From Eumeta japonica (taxonomy: Eukaryota; Arthropoda; Insecta; Lepidoptera; Psychidae), in the NCBI GenBank assembly GCA_005406025.1, contig BGZK01000075.1, positions 310,001 to 374,000 of the forward strand: 64,000 bases of DNA, written 5' to 3'. Made by a program: the position numbers and the translations under genes. The notes below the pieces were generated by a model. It saw only the letters and a program-made list of their open reading frames with translations, did no database searches and was not told where the DNA came from. Position 1 is the stretch's first letter, and each line of letters begins with the position of its first letter. Of the stretch, positions 1 through 11,600 are shown piece by piece.

Positions 1-196
1 CAGTTAGAAGTGTAAATTGTTTTTGTTCTTTTGTAATTATTATGAACATAAATAATTGTCGATTCATAGTGATCTCAGCATTGGCTACCCAAGAGTCCGT
101 TCTCGTTCATTCTCTCTAGCGCACGTGGAGGGAGCTGTGCGCGCTGGCGCAGGGGAGGGGGGTATGCGCCCGCGTCTTCCGCGTAATGCTCCGTTA

Positions 197-230
197 TCAG
201 TAGTTTCCGCACCCCCGACGTCAACAGTCG
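197..230 (+). promoter_or_regulatory. candidate TATA-less core promoter (Inr + DPE) upstream of drm
   Basis: The arthropod initiator TCAGT lies at 197-201, which puts A(+1) at 199. AGTCG at 226-230 fits the downstream promoter element consensus RGWYV and starts exactly at +28, the spacing required for Inr/DPE promoters. The segment sits in a CpG-rich patch (about 110-235) inside AT-rich DNA, and no TATA box is seen at -30. A possible 5' splice site (TTAG|GTAATT) follows at 285/286. Linking this promoter to the drm exon 1.3 kb downstream is inference, because no transcript evidence is available. Both motifs are short and could coincide by chance. Confidence 0.42.
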
Positions 231-241
231 TGTAATAAAGC

Positions 242-1522
242 TTTTAAGTCGTTCTCATACCATTGCTATTTAAAATTAGTGTTAGGTAATTATCTTTTCA
301 AACTAATTTTGTTGTGTTCGAACACTTGAAATTTTGTGTGTCATTTTAGTGTTTTTAGAAGGTACGCTAATTATTTACGCATTTAAAATAATAATTATTG
401 TTTGTGTTTTGTGTGTTTTTTATATTGGTGAAAATTGTTCAGAATTTAAATGACAGTTCAAAATTAACGATAAGGAAGCCAATTTGTCATATCCTTTTCT
501 GATAAACACTTTTTTTTTGGGTGCGGTGTGATTTATGTAAGTGCGTCATTTTCCGATTGATGATTTTTACAAATTGCTCATCCAATAATCTTATCATATG
601 ATAATAAATATTGCAGGAGTTCCGAAACCCAATTCATTCGTTACTTTTATTTTGTGTTTGCAACATTATGAACTTCATAATGTGAACTTTTATTTGTGTA
701 AAATATCATAATAGCAATTTAAACTTAAATTAAAAACTAGTATAGTGGTTTATTTTCATATTAAACCGTTACCGAAAGAGTAAAAATGTAAGTCAGATAC
801 ATTCGTCTCTTTTCACAAAGACGTAGGTACATAGAGTTATCTCGTAATGTCAAGTTAAATAATAAGACGCCATTTTTGTACAATAAGTAACAAAAGCTTA
901 ATAGAACGAGGAGTAAGATCCTTGGTGCCTGATGGAATATGATCTATCCACCTTTTGATGGATCATATTAAATATTGTTATGACTAATGACCTTTACGAT
1001 TATTAACCATTTGGTCTTACAAGACGTAAAATTGATTCTAAGTACAAAAAAATTAAAGCCTAGAAATTTGAATGACTAGATTTTATGCTTAACTTTCATT
1101 ATTTTTCGATAAATCATATCATTGAAAACCTTTAAATTATACGGGAAAAAACTAAAATTACATTTTTTTCTCCTTTGTAATAGTCTTTATCGATTCACTT
1201 AATTAAAATATCATCATGACAGCCGATATAGACATAATTACCTCTCAGATGTATGTGTGTGTATTTACATAAAGAATCTTAATTACGTAAAGCCGAGAAA
1301 TATAAATGGAACCATTTAATTAACTTTGGTCTAGCAAACTAAATCGGATCACTTATTTAAATTTAATAGCGTAGTAAAATGAAACCATTAATCAAAGCAA
1401 AATCGGGCACTCTAAAACGAATCATTCATTTAAGTGTCTTTCTTCTCCGACCACTTTTCTCACCGAGCGTACGTACGCGATGCCGGCTGGCGTAGCCGCT
1501 CGCCCCGCCCGCGCCAGACAAG
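242..1522. other. region between promoter candidate and drm exon (possible 5' intron)
   Basis: This is AT-rich sequence with no supported gene. It may be a 5' UTR intron if the promoter at 199 drives drm. Candidate acceptors before the start codon include the AG at 1516-1517, preceded by a C-rich tract from about 1497. An ATG at 1480 is out of frame with drm and opens an overlapping frame to 1830. Splicing at 1517 would remove that upstream ATG from the mRNA. A weak inverted repeat around GGATCATATT lies near 935-970. Confidence 0.3.
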
Positions 1523-1737
1523 ATGTTCGCCGTGATGCAGATAGACGAGGACACCCGCGACTTCAGGCGCAAGCTGCGCCCGAAATGCGAGTTCGTCTGC
1601 AAGTACTGCCAGCGCCGTTTCACCAAGTCCTACAATCTGATGATCCACGAGCGCACGCACAAATCTCCGGACCTATCCTTCAGCTGCGAAGTCTGCGGGA
1701 AGAGCTTCAAAAGACAGGACAATCTGCGCCAGCACAG
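1523..1737 (+). CDS. drm: Drumstick (odd-skipped family zinc-finger protein), first coding exon, partial
   Basis: The exon encodes 71 full codons plus two bases. The N-terminus ([11 protein letters not shown]) and the block from [11 protein letters not shown] onward match what I know of the small protein Drumstick. Finger 1 is a complete C2H2: C26-x2-C29-x12-H42-x3-H46, followed by the HERTHKSP linker. Finger 2 has C55, C58 and H71; its last ligand must come from the next exon. The ATG at 1523 has A at -3. The frame ends at ACAG|GTAC (donor 1738-1739), which splits the Arg72 codon in phase 2. Reading through the donor would add about 19 hydrophobic residues and stop at 1798, so splicing is the better reading. 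In Drosophila, Drumstick is a short nuclear protein that binds Lines and relieves its repression of Bowl during gut and leg patterning. Its paralogues odd, sob and bowl are not seen here. The 3' exon, which in flies encodes only a few residues, was not identified. Confidence 0.9.
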
Positions 1738-1743
1738 GTACTT
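1736..1743 (+). other. splice donor of the drm exon
   Basis: AG|GTACTT sits exactly where similarity to Drumstick ends. The intron would be phase 2 and would interrupt zinc finger 2 just after its first histidine. A T-rich run follows at 1771-1780. No confident acceptor and exon were found downstream. Confidence 0.7.
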
Positions 1744-2177
1744 CAATCTGCAATTTTTCTGGATTTCACGTTTTTTTTTTGTTTTTATTTTCATATAACA
1801 CAAAGGGATAGAAATATGAAACGGTATTGAATTAACCATTAATAATTAAACATTTAAAAAGAAACGGTGGCTGGTTCGATGAGGTTGGTGGAATGTACAA
1901 AAATTACTCATGAAACTGATTAAACTTTCAAAATTATTTTATTGCACTTTCGAAGTAATAACGTAACAGTATAAAGCGAAAATTTTACCAGTTCTAAGTG
2001 TAAAGTTTCCGTATGATAATTTTAATTATAGATATAACATTACAAGTAGTAATACAAAATTGGTTTTTAAATGAATTACGACTTGTGTACAATTTTTTCT
2101 CTTAAAATTGTCTTAATTTATGTGATATAACAAATGTAATTGTATGAGAAATGATATTTTGACTTGTAATGCAAAAG

Positions 2178-2335
2178 TAGCACAGCGAGTTAGTCGCGGG
2201 TCAGCGGACTGAGGTCGCGGTGGGAGCTGTCACGGCGCGCGCGTCAGCGGCTAGCCGCGGAGTGGCTACTGTTACAGTGCTAAAAGCCTTTGCGATACCT
2301 GTAGTACCTAGCATAATAAAATATTATGAACAGGT
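2178..2335. other. CpG-rich segment downstream of drm exon, short open frame
   Basis: A block rich in CpG (GTCGCGG, CGCGCGCG) stands out from AT-rich flanks. After the AG at 2184-2185, one frame stays open for about 50 codons to a GT-like donor at 2333 (ACAG|GTACAT). I do not recognise the translation. It does not resemble the short Drumstick C-terminus known in flies, and GC-rich DNA lacks stop codons anyway. It could be an alternative exon or a regulatory island near the promoter. Composition is the only firm evidence. Confidence 0.25.
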
Positions 2336-3033
2336 ACATTTTTAGAGATCCTTACACCACACCGAAAACCGAACCCTTACGTGATCACTCCCATGTCTGT
2401 CCGTCTACCACTATTTATTCTACCTCATAATAATTATCGGAATTTGGTACCTGAACAAAGTTAGGCGACCCGACCACAAACATGCAGCGTAAATAAATTA
2501 ATTTTGATTATGGAAGTTAATTTCGGCGTAGATATCAATTAGAAGACAAAAAAAAAATTGGTCAAGTACACCATGCAATACATTAAATGCTCGTTCATTT
2601 ATGTGTTAGGAAAAATACAAATTAACTTTTTAACGTCCTTGTAATTTATAGTTTAAGCAATAATACAAGAAACACGTACACGTAAATGTTAAATTTCCCT
2701 TATTTACGAAACTACTTAGCCTAAAGAATATTCCCTATATTTATTTAACTCTTAGTCTACTGAAAAGCCTAAACCCCACCGTTAAGTCTTTAAATTCAAA
2801 TGGCAATGCAAAAAAAAGTTTTGAAAAAAAATGCGTATGTGTCATTAAATTTCATCGAGAACTAATGCGATAATTTATAATATGGAACCTTTTTCACGCG
2901 AATTAAATTCTCACATAAATTAATCGTAAATCTCAAATAATGAATAAACGATGCTTTTGTAGGTTTATTTATATATGTTTTCGTAATATTTCGTAATATT
3001 CTTATCATTTTGTAATGTTTAGGATTTGAACTT

Positions 3034-3091
3034 GGATATTTGTATTTGTAATAATGGATAATTTGGATTTGTATTTGTAATAATGGATAAT
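3034..3091. repeat. tandem duplication, two ~30-bp units
   Basis: The unit GGAT(AT)TTGTATTTGTAATAATGGATAAT occurs twice head to tail, beginning at 3034 and 3065. The first copy carries extra bases near its start. This is a local slippage-type duplication. Confidence 0.8.
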
Positions 3092-3557
3092 GAACCTTTT
3101 TGGCAGTTAAGCGAAAAAATTGACATGCTGAATTAACTAATGCGTTGGTTTAACTGCTTACAGATTTTGTTTTTAAGTTTTCGTATTTAAAGTATTTACA
3201 GATAAATCATAACCTTATTCTACGTTGCTCTGTCTGTCGGTCTATTTAACATTAACACTGACTTCAACTTTGCCATAGAGATCATTTGATTCGTGTTTAT
3301 TGAATCGAAAGAATTTTAAATTACCTTTTTTGGTGCAAAAGTACTGTAAAGGAAATTAAGAATTTTCATTTTATAATCCATAATCATTGAAAAGTATTAG
3401 TTTCGAATTAAAAAAATATCTCCATAATATAGTACTTATTTCCGTTTTTTCTTTATTAAAAATCTCTTTCTAAATCAATTCAATTTAAGCTCAAAACTTC
3501 GCAACATAACATAAAGATTTTTTTTTCTAGACAATAATAAAGCCTGCACAAAACCGA

Positions 3558-3603
3558 TACATGTAATTGACCTCCCACAGCCGGAGGTCAATTAAAACAT
3601 GTA
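3558..3603. repeat. short inverted repeat (hairpin)
   Basis: AATTGACCTCC and GGAGGTCAATT form perfect arms around a 7-nt loop. Outer bases TACATGT and ACATGTA also pair after a small bulge. There is no terminator context, so this is probably a relic of a fold-back element. Confidence 0.7.
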
Positions 3604-5720
3604 TTACAAGGCTTATAATTTTCGGGAAACTAAAATAAATCAATTAAATACAGCTTAAATTCAAGAATTTGGAATGGAGGAAAAATAGTAGTCTTACTTA
3701 AAATATTTGCAAGATACTCATAAGAAGTACGATTTTCGGCGCGCGCGTGTTTGATTCGAACTGGTTCGACATTGTATAATATTCTTATTGTTTTAAATAA
3801 TAGAAATATATTGTCTGTATTATATTTGGCATATCTGCAATACAATATAATGGAAATAAACAAAAAATCGATTGTACGTAAAGAGGGATATTTCGTAAGC
3901 AAACTGATAATGTTTTATTATTTTACTAAGTCATTAATAGGAGACGACGAACTTCAATAGTTCCGAACCCGCACTGGGTAAACACAAAGGGATAAGGTTT
4001 AAACGATTCCCTCAAACTGAAACAAAAAGTTTGTAGGAGGGCATTTCTCTAGCAATGGGATGATTGAAATATCTCGCAACAGCTAAGAGAGCTGACAGCT
4101 TCTGTCAGCCTGTACATTGTGATTCTTTTGTTGTTCGCTTGATAAGTTTTTGAAGGGATTTTCGTTTTAAGTATTTTTTTGATATCTTGTAAGACAAGTT
4201 GCGTTAGATAGTTTAAAAAAACAGATTAATAAATAGAATAAAAAACAACAAAATAGTAACATAAAAGTCTTTGCCGGACACTTCGTTCGTTTTATGCCTC
4301 CTTGGGATTATCGGCCTACCTTAACGAGAATCACAATAATCTGTCTTACAAAAAAAAACCACCAAATATCTAGAATTATGCTTATTTTTATAAGGTTAAA
4401 AAGTGCAAGATTAATGCAATTATAACATTCTAATATGTAGAAAATTAATGTATTTGCCGAAAAAAATACTTTAAAAAAACAATGAGTCAACTTATTGGTG
4501 ATTTTTTTTAAATATCAATTTTTCTTCGCACAAACTCAAAACGATGATGTGGCGCAATATTCTAAAATGCGACGGTATAAACGTTAAGTACATATAATGT
4601 TTACGATCGTAAACGTCATAAAGGTGTGACGAAACCGCAAGATTACGCGAACGCAAAACGTTCTTGCTATAGTAAAACTTCGTATTCACCAGTCAATTGA
4701 TGTATATGGGGTGTGCCTCTCTCTATGTGTGTGTGTGTTTGTCAAGATCTGTTTTGTGGTGACATTGTTTATCTCTAAACGGCGCGTGTCGGCCCAGTTT
4801 GTAAAGTTTGTTTGCGAGTTTTAGGCAGACATTTAAACTCATACGTTTGTTATTGAGATGATAAAATCGAAACAATATTGGAATGAAAATGACGTTTGCC
4901 TGTATACTGATCTTTTTTTTTTTCATTCTGTAACAGTCAAAATATCAGTTTTGCGGAACAATCACGTACATTTCTCTATAGACTCCTTCTTGGAAATAAA
5001 TCACCGGCAAGTTTATTAAGCTGTATTTAAAAATAAAACACGAATCACTCCTATGCGAATTAATAAAAAGTATTACTTTTAATTTTTTTACCCTCCTCTG
5101 CGCAGCAATCGGTATCAAGACACATAAATATTTTTTTAACGGTACAGTGTAAAATCAAATTATTCAATAATACGTCATTTATTTGTATTAGAATTAAAAC
5201 GTTACTTTTATATAATTCATTTCATTTAATAATCAACTAGGACACTTTCCATAAAAATAAAATACGAATGAATTTGTCACACTTTACTAATATAGGGGGG
5301 GGACAGGTTGTTTATACTTCGTTTGTCACATGCGATTTGCATACAATGTACCGGTAGCGGGTTGTGACAACCGAGCCGGCAGACAACGACGCGGTTTGTT
5401 TACATCGAGTGACATAAGTGACACATATCTTTGTGACACAGAATCGGGTTTATGCCGAAATAAGAAATGAAATTCTTACTGAGGTGAGTGTAAAGCTTGG
5501 AACACATGGTGCGAAGTAATTTCGATAATTTCCGATGCGATTTGATTGGACGAAAAGAAATTTAAAGTATGAAAGAAATGAGTGCATATATTATAAATAA
5601 TTACCACATTTAGATAATGACTTTATCACATGGATGAAAAAATCAATCATGAAAGCGACTTCTATTAAGAATAGTATTATTTGCACGCAGGTGAAGTTGC
5701 GCGCATTTAATCTATGCAAT

Positions 5721-5839
5721 GAATGGTCGAAATCGAAACCGTGACCGAAATAAAGATCAGGGTCGGATCGAAAAAGGAACCGAAATTGCTGTTGAAAGAG
5801 ATCGATATTAGAACCGATTGCAAAAACAGGACCGGTACC
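5721..5839. repeat. degenerate hexamer-like GAAACCG/GGATCG repeat (dispersed family, copy 1)
   Basis: The segment is a string of imperfect six-base words such as GAAACC GTGACC GAAATA and GGAACC GAAATT. Similar strings recur at 35947-36023, 40538-40590 and 62971-63204. This copy and the last are each followed by a near-identical AAARGATGAAGA word (5874 and 63214 region), suggesting one dispersed element. No known family is recognised. Confidence 0.5.
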
Positions 5840-6754
5840 AAAATAATGATTCAAAGAGAGAACGCTCTATATAAAGGATGAAGAGATTTGTTTTATATCT
5901 ACACAAACAGAGTTACCGTCTAAAGCTAATATTTTACTAAAAAAAATACTATAGAAATATTTAAAAGAGAAATTACGCTCCTTTATTTCGGTTTCAACAT
6001 CCCTAAAATATTGTATTGATATAAAAAATTTGAGTTTAACAAAAATGTTTTGTATTAAAATACATACTGTTAAGTTTCGTCGACGTGACTGTGCAACGAA
6101 TCGCCTTGTCTTGCGGTTATTGATATTTGAAATTTGCATTAGAATTATCTTAACAGTTTTGTGTGAAAACAGAAAAAAATTTGGCAACTTAGAACAATGT
6201 GAATGTATAAAAAAGCAAATATTTATGGTTTTCTATTGCGTATCGCCATATATGTTATTGGGTATGTTATTACAAGCGTAAATATAATACTATTGGTAAT
6301 ATAATGTCACTACACACGAAGATATAATACTCTATAGATATACATATCAGGAGGGTTGTCACTTGATAGAAACAAAGATTGCATTGCTCTGCCAAATATT
6401 AAATATAATACATATAACTACAATTGATAATAATGCTAGTTATTTGTTATTTGCTGTTTGACTGAAATGACAGTCATTTTTTGATCCTTTCAATCACAGA
6501 ACGAATCATTTCGTGATAATTTAAATATACAAATGCATATTCGTAAATTGAAAATAATGAAAATAATCCATTCAAACTATATAGACTCATACAGGCAGCA
6601 CGAAATAGATATGTTTATTATTATATTAAACGTTACCTCTTTTCTCTAACACGTGTCTACTCTGGCAGTTGTCTTATACATAAATATGCGTAATAAAAAA
6701 AATTACATTTCGCCTTTTATGAATGTGCGTAAGATAACAAAATTTTAGTGCTAC
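5840..6754. other. AT-rich gene-free stretch
   Basis: Open frames on both strands overlap near 5867-6281, but their translations are low-complexity and unmatched. No repeat structure or RNA gene is evident. Confidence 0.5.
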
Positions 6755-7005
6755 ATCCAAATCGGGCGCTTTTCACGTATCTTCACATCCGCACGAGTCG
6801 AAGCTAGCCGTGCGACGGCGGATAGAGCCAGGCGGGTGCTCGCACGACGGCCGCGTCGTGCGCGCGTGACGCGGCCCCATGTTAACGGTGCTTAATGGCC
6901 GCTAATGCCGCCTCCGAAACTGTGCGAACCGAAACGCGACGCGCCCCGGTAGCGGCTAAAGCTGCGGCCACATCGCGGCCGGTCGTCGGTGTCATCGCTT
7001 TGTTT
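6755..7005. promoter_or_regulatory. CpG-rich island, candidate cis-regulatory module
   Basis: About 250 bp with many CpG words (GCGGCCGCTA-type, CGCGTCGTGCGCGCG) lies in AT-rich surroundings. TAAT cores occur within TTAATGGCCGCTAATGCCG, which fits homeodomain binding but is not specific. No TCAGT initiator with a spaced DPE was noted. A regulatory role is inference from composition and from proximity to a developmental gene. Confidence 0.28.
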
Positions 7006-7954
7006 GTTGTTCACGTGGTGATAAATAATGGAGATATGTAAAAGTTAACGAGAGCTGTCGTGGGATACGCGTCAGGAACAAAGTTCCATTCGCTATATAT
7101 TATGGATTAATAAATAAAAAGCGCAAAGAAGGAATGGTTGTAAAGTCGTTATTCAAATATTTTTTAAGTTTTCGTTTACAAAGCTTTGTAAATAAACATT
7201 TTACTATTGATTACTATTATAAAAATATAAACAAATTACAACTTTAATCAGTACATTCTATACACATACGAATTCACCGCTGACACGTATACCGCACGTC
7301 TATACTGCAGTAATATACCTTATACATAAACAGATGCTTGTAAACAAGCTATAAAATAGTAAATAAATCTAAAGGAGTAGTCGCTTCTCATTTACATTTA
7401 ACCCCCCTTCTCCCGCGCATCTCTCTTTTTTTTTATCTGCCTCAAAATTGTCAGTCGGATACTTTCCCGTGTAGTTCCCATACGCGCGATAAGGAACTTC
7501 ATTCCAAAAAGCTGTTAATGGACGTGCTACTTGTTTTGTATTTTGCGCTGTAGGTATAGTTCAATTGATATTTAAGACAGGTAAATACGAAAAGTTAACG
7601 TTACTAAAATAACCTTGTCCATCCTGGGCTGTTGTTGGTAATATGTTAGTGGTACGTATCGTAGTCAACGTAAAGTACAGTTTCTCTATACAATAATAAT
7701 AATGTTAAAAAAAAATTAAAAGTTTTATTTGACCATTAATGTATTACTAATGATCATTAGCACTGATGATATGATGCAATACGTACGAAATAAGATGAAT
7801 GTAACGACAAAAAAATATCAAAACTATCTGTCCCCGTTCAAAAATTGCATATTGTTGAATTTTCTAACGACATGATGCATAGGAATTTCTTTTTTCTTTT
7901 TTTTTTTGCGTTCGATTTATTTTTAAATCAAGCAGTCGTTGTCACTCTCAAAGA
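7006..7954. other. AT-rich gene-free stretch
   Basis: Nothing supported: no recognisable coding frame, RNA gene or long repeat. A homopolymer T run occurs near 7430 and another near 7900. Confidence 0.5.
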
Positions 7955-8235
7955 CCCGCGTCCGCACAGATGACGCGGCCTACGACGTTTCTTTTCATTT
8001 TCAATTTGACTCAAACTTTACAGCTGCCTCCGTCAGCTGCGAGTATAGGTGCTGTGTGTACGAACCTCGTTGCGCGTTACAGGCATGAAAACCTTCCGAC
8101 GGGACGGTAGCCAGCAGAGGCGCACACACGTGACTCCCGGGAGCGTTATCCGTTCCCGGGCGCGGCGTGAGTGGCCGCCCCGGGCGGTGCCGGCGCGATC
8201 TGTGACCCCGCTCGTGTGCGGCCGTTTTCGTTAAG
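7955..8235. promoter_or_regulatory. CpG-rich island, candidate cis-regulatory module
   Basis: The core at about 8090-8225 is the most GC-rich DNA of the first 10 kb and contains CCCGGGAGCG...TTCCCGGGCGCGG. Overlapping open frames on both strands here arise from the lack of stop codons in GC-rich DNA. No protein family is recognised. It may be an enhancer, an unannotated promoter or a short noncoding exon. Confidence 0.28.
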
Positions 8236-10915
8236 TGTCCTAACGGATCCATAAGCAGCAATGGGTCGGGACAAATTTTCAGTTATTAACATATCATTTA
8301 AAATTGTATGTATTTGCGACAGAGAAAACTTCCTTAAGCGCGTTGGGCACTTTTGAGATGGGGGAAAAAAAACCATTGAACTCGCGACACTGTTACCGTT
8401 ACCGTAACCGACACCTCCGTATATAAGTATGTACATATATTGGCCCCGTTTACACGAGAGTTGAATTTGAGTTGAAACACATTAATAATATACATAATAT
8501 AAACATACATTGTATATATATGTACAACATAGATATATATTTACGTCGGAACTTTTCGTATTGCATTTGTAAACTTACGTTTTAAGTAATAGATTGCAAT
8601 TTTTATATGTAAAATAATATGCATTATTTTTCGTGTATAATTGCGCATTAAATACAAATTGTAATATAATTTTTGTAGTAGTAGGCTATAATAATGAATA
8701 AAAAAACACTTCATTTAAAAGTATTTCTTGAACAATAAAATATTTCCTGACGATTCAAAAAGTACACATGTAATTGTTCAAGTATTCACTTCTGTCGGCC
8801 CCCCGGAGTGACACTGTTTTTTTAAATAATGTGTATTTATTAGTTCGAGGTATGTGAATTAAATCGGAACAATCGTCTATTATTAAAAACGAAAAGGATT
8901 TGTTTTTTTTTTTGTACTGAAGATGAAATACGTCTTTCAATTATGAAATTATTTATTCTGTTGGGCTTCGTTTGAAGTCACTAAAATAAAATGAAATGAA
9001 ATGAATTATTCTCAGATAATGTATAAATTCCTTTAACGTAAGATAAGTTTCACAGTGGGTCACTAGTGCGCTCGTGGGGATCCGCGTGGGAAGGGACATC
9101 GCTTTCGATATAAGTGGGTAGAATCGAGTTTAATCGATGTCGATTATTCTCTCTAACGATTATTTTAGTTATATAAATCGTAATGACTAACGTACCTCCG
9201 AGTTTTTCTAAATTAATTTACTATATTAATGAAATTATCGAAACCGTAAATACTAAAATAAATGCTAGTTATTACCCCGAAATTATTCATGGACATAGTT
9301 CGGACAACAATAGTGAAATGTTGCTTTAATTTTGATACAGTAAGTAATATTACACTAATAACTGTATGTATAATTTTAACCGGTTTATGATTGACATTCT
9401 AACTTATGAACGGGTACTTGTCGATAATGATACTCTCTCGTTGCCTTAAATTCCCCACCATCAATCTATTGTGTCACCGTTGAGACTGAATAGTTTAACG
9501 ACATAAAATACTATACAATCTATACAGAACGCTCAAAGATGTTTCACTGTAATAAATCCTTTTGATACGACACAACATCGCGCGAAATTATTTCTAATAA
9601 TTAACGTATTGAAGTGACAGGATTATTGATTGCAAAAAAAAAGTTATCTCTACCTATTTAACGACCTACGTACACATTATCAATCGAAGAGAAAGCAATG
9701 AGTTCAATACCAGCCGGCGTCTTTGTAATCAACAGCCGGATCGCATGGCCCGACTATTGTTCGCGCTCGAAGGTGGCAAGTGAGCTTAATTAGGTACCCC
9801 ATTGGCTAACCGTACCTTATACAGAGTGCTGTTTATTTTCGATTGTGTAGCTTCTCGAATGCTCTCGTTAGGGTATCATTTACAAATATCTTCATTGCAG
9901 TTTCTCCATTTTACGTGACATATATTATGGTTATATTGACAGTTAGTGAAACGTGTTATGTTTGTTTGACTTGATTATTAGCTCGCTAGTTTGACTTGTA
10001 TGTTTCTGAAAAAAAATTTTTTTTTAAGTATTTTAGACTTCTCTCGTAGTATAAAATAAAAATTAAAACTTGGCTGTCAATATTTTATTAAGTTTATTTC
10101 CATATTTTTTTTTTAATTTTGATTATTGTAAAAAATTGCAATAACACGAAAAATAATTAATTCACGTAACAAAATACCAAATAAAAGCCTACTAATAACG
10201 TTATAGTACACAGATATGGGAACTGTTGTTGGAAGAAACTTCATGTCACGTGCCCATTTATTACATGACGCTCCATATTATTTTATGACCACATCACGCT
10301 GTATAAGCCAGCGAAATGTCCGGTTCCCACGTTACACGCACGACGCGACTCACGAGCCGGAGGCAGACACCCCGCGCTTTTCGCTAATGCTCCTTGTCAC
10401 CCAGAATGAAAACATTAGCTTTATGACATATATGCAGATTACTCAATTAAATTATGAATACAAATTATTCAGTGAATAAATGCTTAATTAATTTGTTTAT
10501 AAAAAAAAAAACGGACGAAACTCGAGTGGAGATGATTTCGTAAGATGATTACGTTATCTACTGCGCTTTTTTAATCTAACCCAAGTTTGTTTGTTGTAAC
10601 TAAAATAACTGCACATAGATTAAGAGACTTACTATTATATTTTAAAACCATGGATTTCTTCTAGTTCTTGGTATTTCCGTAAACTCTTTACTGTATTTTT
10701 TTTTAATTTTAAGTTATAATATTAAATTAATTTAATTTTAAATTATAATAGTTTGAGAAATAAGGAAACGAAACTGTCAATTTTCGTCAGTTTAGTAAAA
10801 ATTAATAACCAAAAACATTTATATTAAAATCATAAAAGTATATCTGTTTGAGACTCTCATAACGTGCTCTTTCATTTAACATCTCACACGGCATAGTTTA
10901 CAAAACAATTTTTTG
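8236..10915. other. gene-free stretch with a moderately GC-rich patch
   Basis: Mostly AT-rich. Sub-segments with raised GC lie at about 9060-9110, 9705-9810 and 10310-10390 and could be regulatory. The open frame at 10216-10479 has no recognisable domain. No RNA gene is seen. Confidence 0.45.
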
Positions 10916-11390
10916 ACGTGACAACGTCTTATAAATTGGTTTGCCGGGTGACACTTCAAGAACTGCGTTACGCGCCCTCCGCTCACGTTATGCGCTCACA
11001 ATGAGAGCGAGTGAGAGACACGCGTCCCTCCACTCGGCATGGTTAGCCCGCCTAAGAGCGAGAGAGACAGACATAAAAGTGAAAGGCACGCGTCCCTTCC
11101 ACTCAGATAGGAACAAGTTGTTGTAGTAAACGCTGTTTCATTGTACGCAAATGTATTGCAAGTTATTGTATGTATATTTGTATATAAATACGTATGTATG
11201 TGTAAAGGTAAAAATAAAATTTTGTTAATATGAAATTCAGTGCGAGATTCTTTGTATAAATTAATGTTTTAAATATAATTCTTTGTATAAATAAATGTTT
11301 TAAATTGTTACTATTATTTCATCCTTCTTCCTACTATACGAATGAATATTCACATTAAAATGATTTTACCACTCAAAGTCGTTGTCACGT
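10916..11390. mobile_element. putative MITE with 15-bp terminal inverted repeats
   Basis: The left end ACGTGACAACGTCTT (10916-10930) is matched in inverted orientation by AAGTCGTTGTCACGT (11376-11390), 14 of 15 bases. The 475-bp interior contains a duplicated motif built on GAGAGCGAG...CACGCGTCCCTYCCACTC (copies near 11000 and 11060). No transposase frame is present, so it would be non-autonomous. The superfamily is not assigned and no clear target-site duplication was identified. Confidence 0.5.
10999..11109. repeat. internal direct repeat with GAGAGCGAG / CACGCGTCCCTCCACTC motif
   Basis: Two imperfect copies about 60 bp apart share a GAG-rich start and an ACGCGTCCCTYCCACTC end. They lie inside the inverted-repeat element. 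The open frame at 10941-11126 is a by-product of this repeat. Confidence 0.6.
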
Positions 11391-11514
11391 AAAACTTTCG
11401 CCCGTATACCGACTTTACAGGCAACCAATTTTTTTGTTTTTTAATATGCTTCCCAAAAGTGACTTTCAAATTCAGAATTAATTTATTTACGTTACTCGTC
11501 CGTGTTTGGGTCAC

Positions 11515-11600
11515 AGATATTCATACGTGTACCAAATTTCAATTTAATCGGTCTTGTAGATTTGAAGTAAATTGACTGTGAAAATCGGACAAAACCACAC
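11515..11600. mobile_element. possible non-LTR retrotransposon 3' tail fragment
   Basis: The wording TACCAAATTTCAATTTAATCGG resembles the ubiquitous insect LINE-tail phrase in which an ACCAAATTTCA block is followed by ATCGGT. No reverse transcriptase frame is adjacent. Family assignment is not possible by eye. Confidence 0.3.

Larger units (their letters stand above)
2336..5720. other. AT-rich gene-free stretch
   Basis: No coding region is supported. The stretch holds a two-copy tandem duplication at 3034-3091, a hairpin at 3558-3603, a short TG microsatellite near 4726-4738 and a mildly GC-rich patch near 5340-5400. The short open frames here have biased, low-complexity translations and no family resemblance. 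Confidence 0.6.

Noticed and set aside
1480..1830. 116-aa open frame overlapping the drm exon
   Set aside because: It is in another frame, Arg/Ala/Gln-rich from GC-rich DNA, and the overlapping frame carries clear C2H2 zinc fingers.
2185..2332. second exon of drm
   Set aside because: The frame joins in phase, but the translation does not resemble the short Cys-containing Drumstick tail and would leave finger 2 without its last ligand.
8001..8261. coding exon in the CpG island (86-aa minus-strand and 61-aa plus-strand frames)
   Set aside because: Both strands are open because GC-rich DNA lacks stops, and neither translation shows a family motif.
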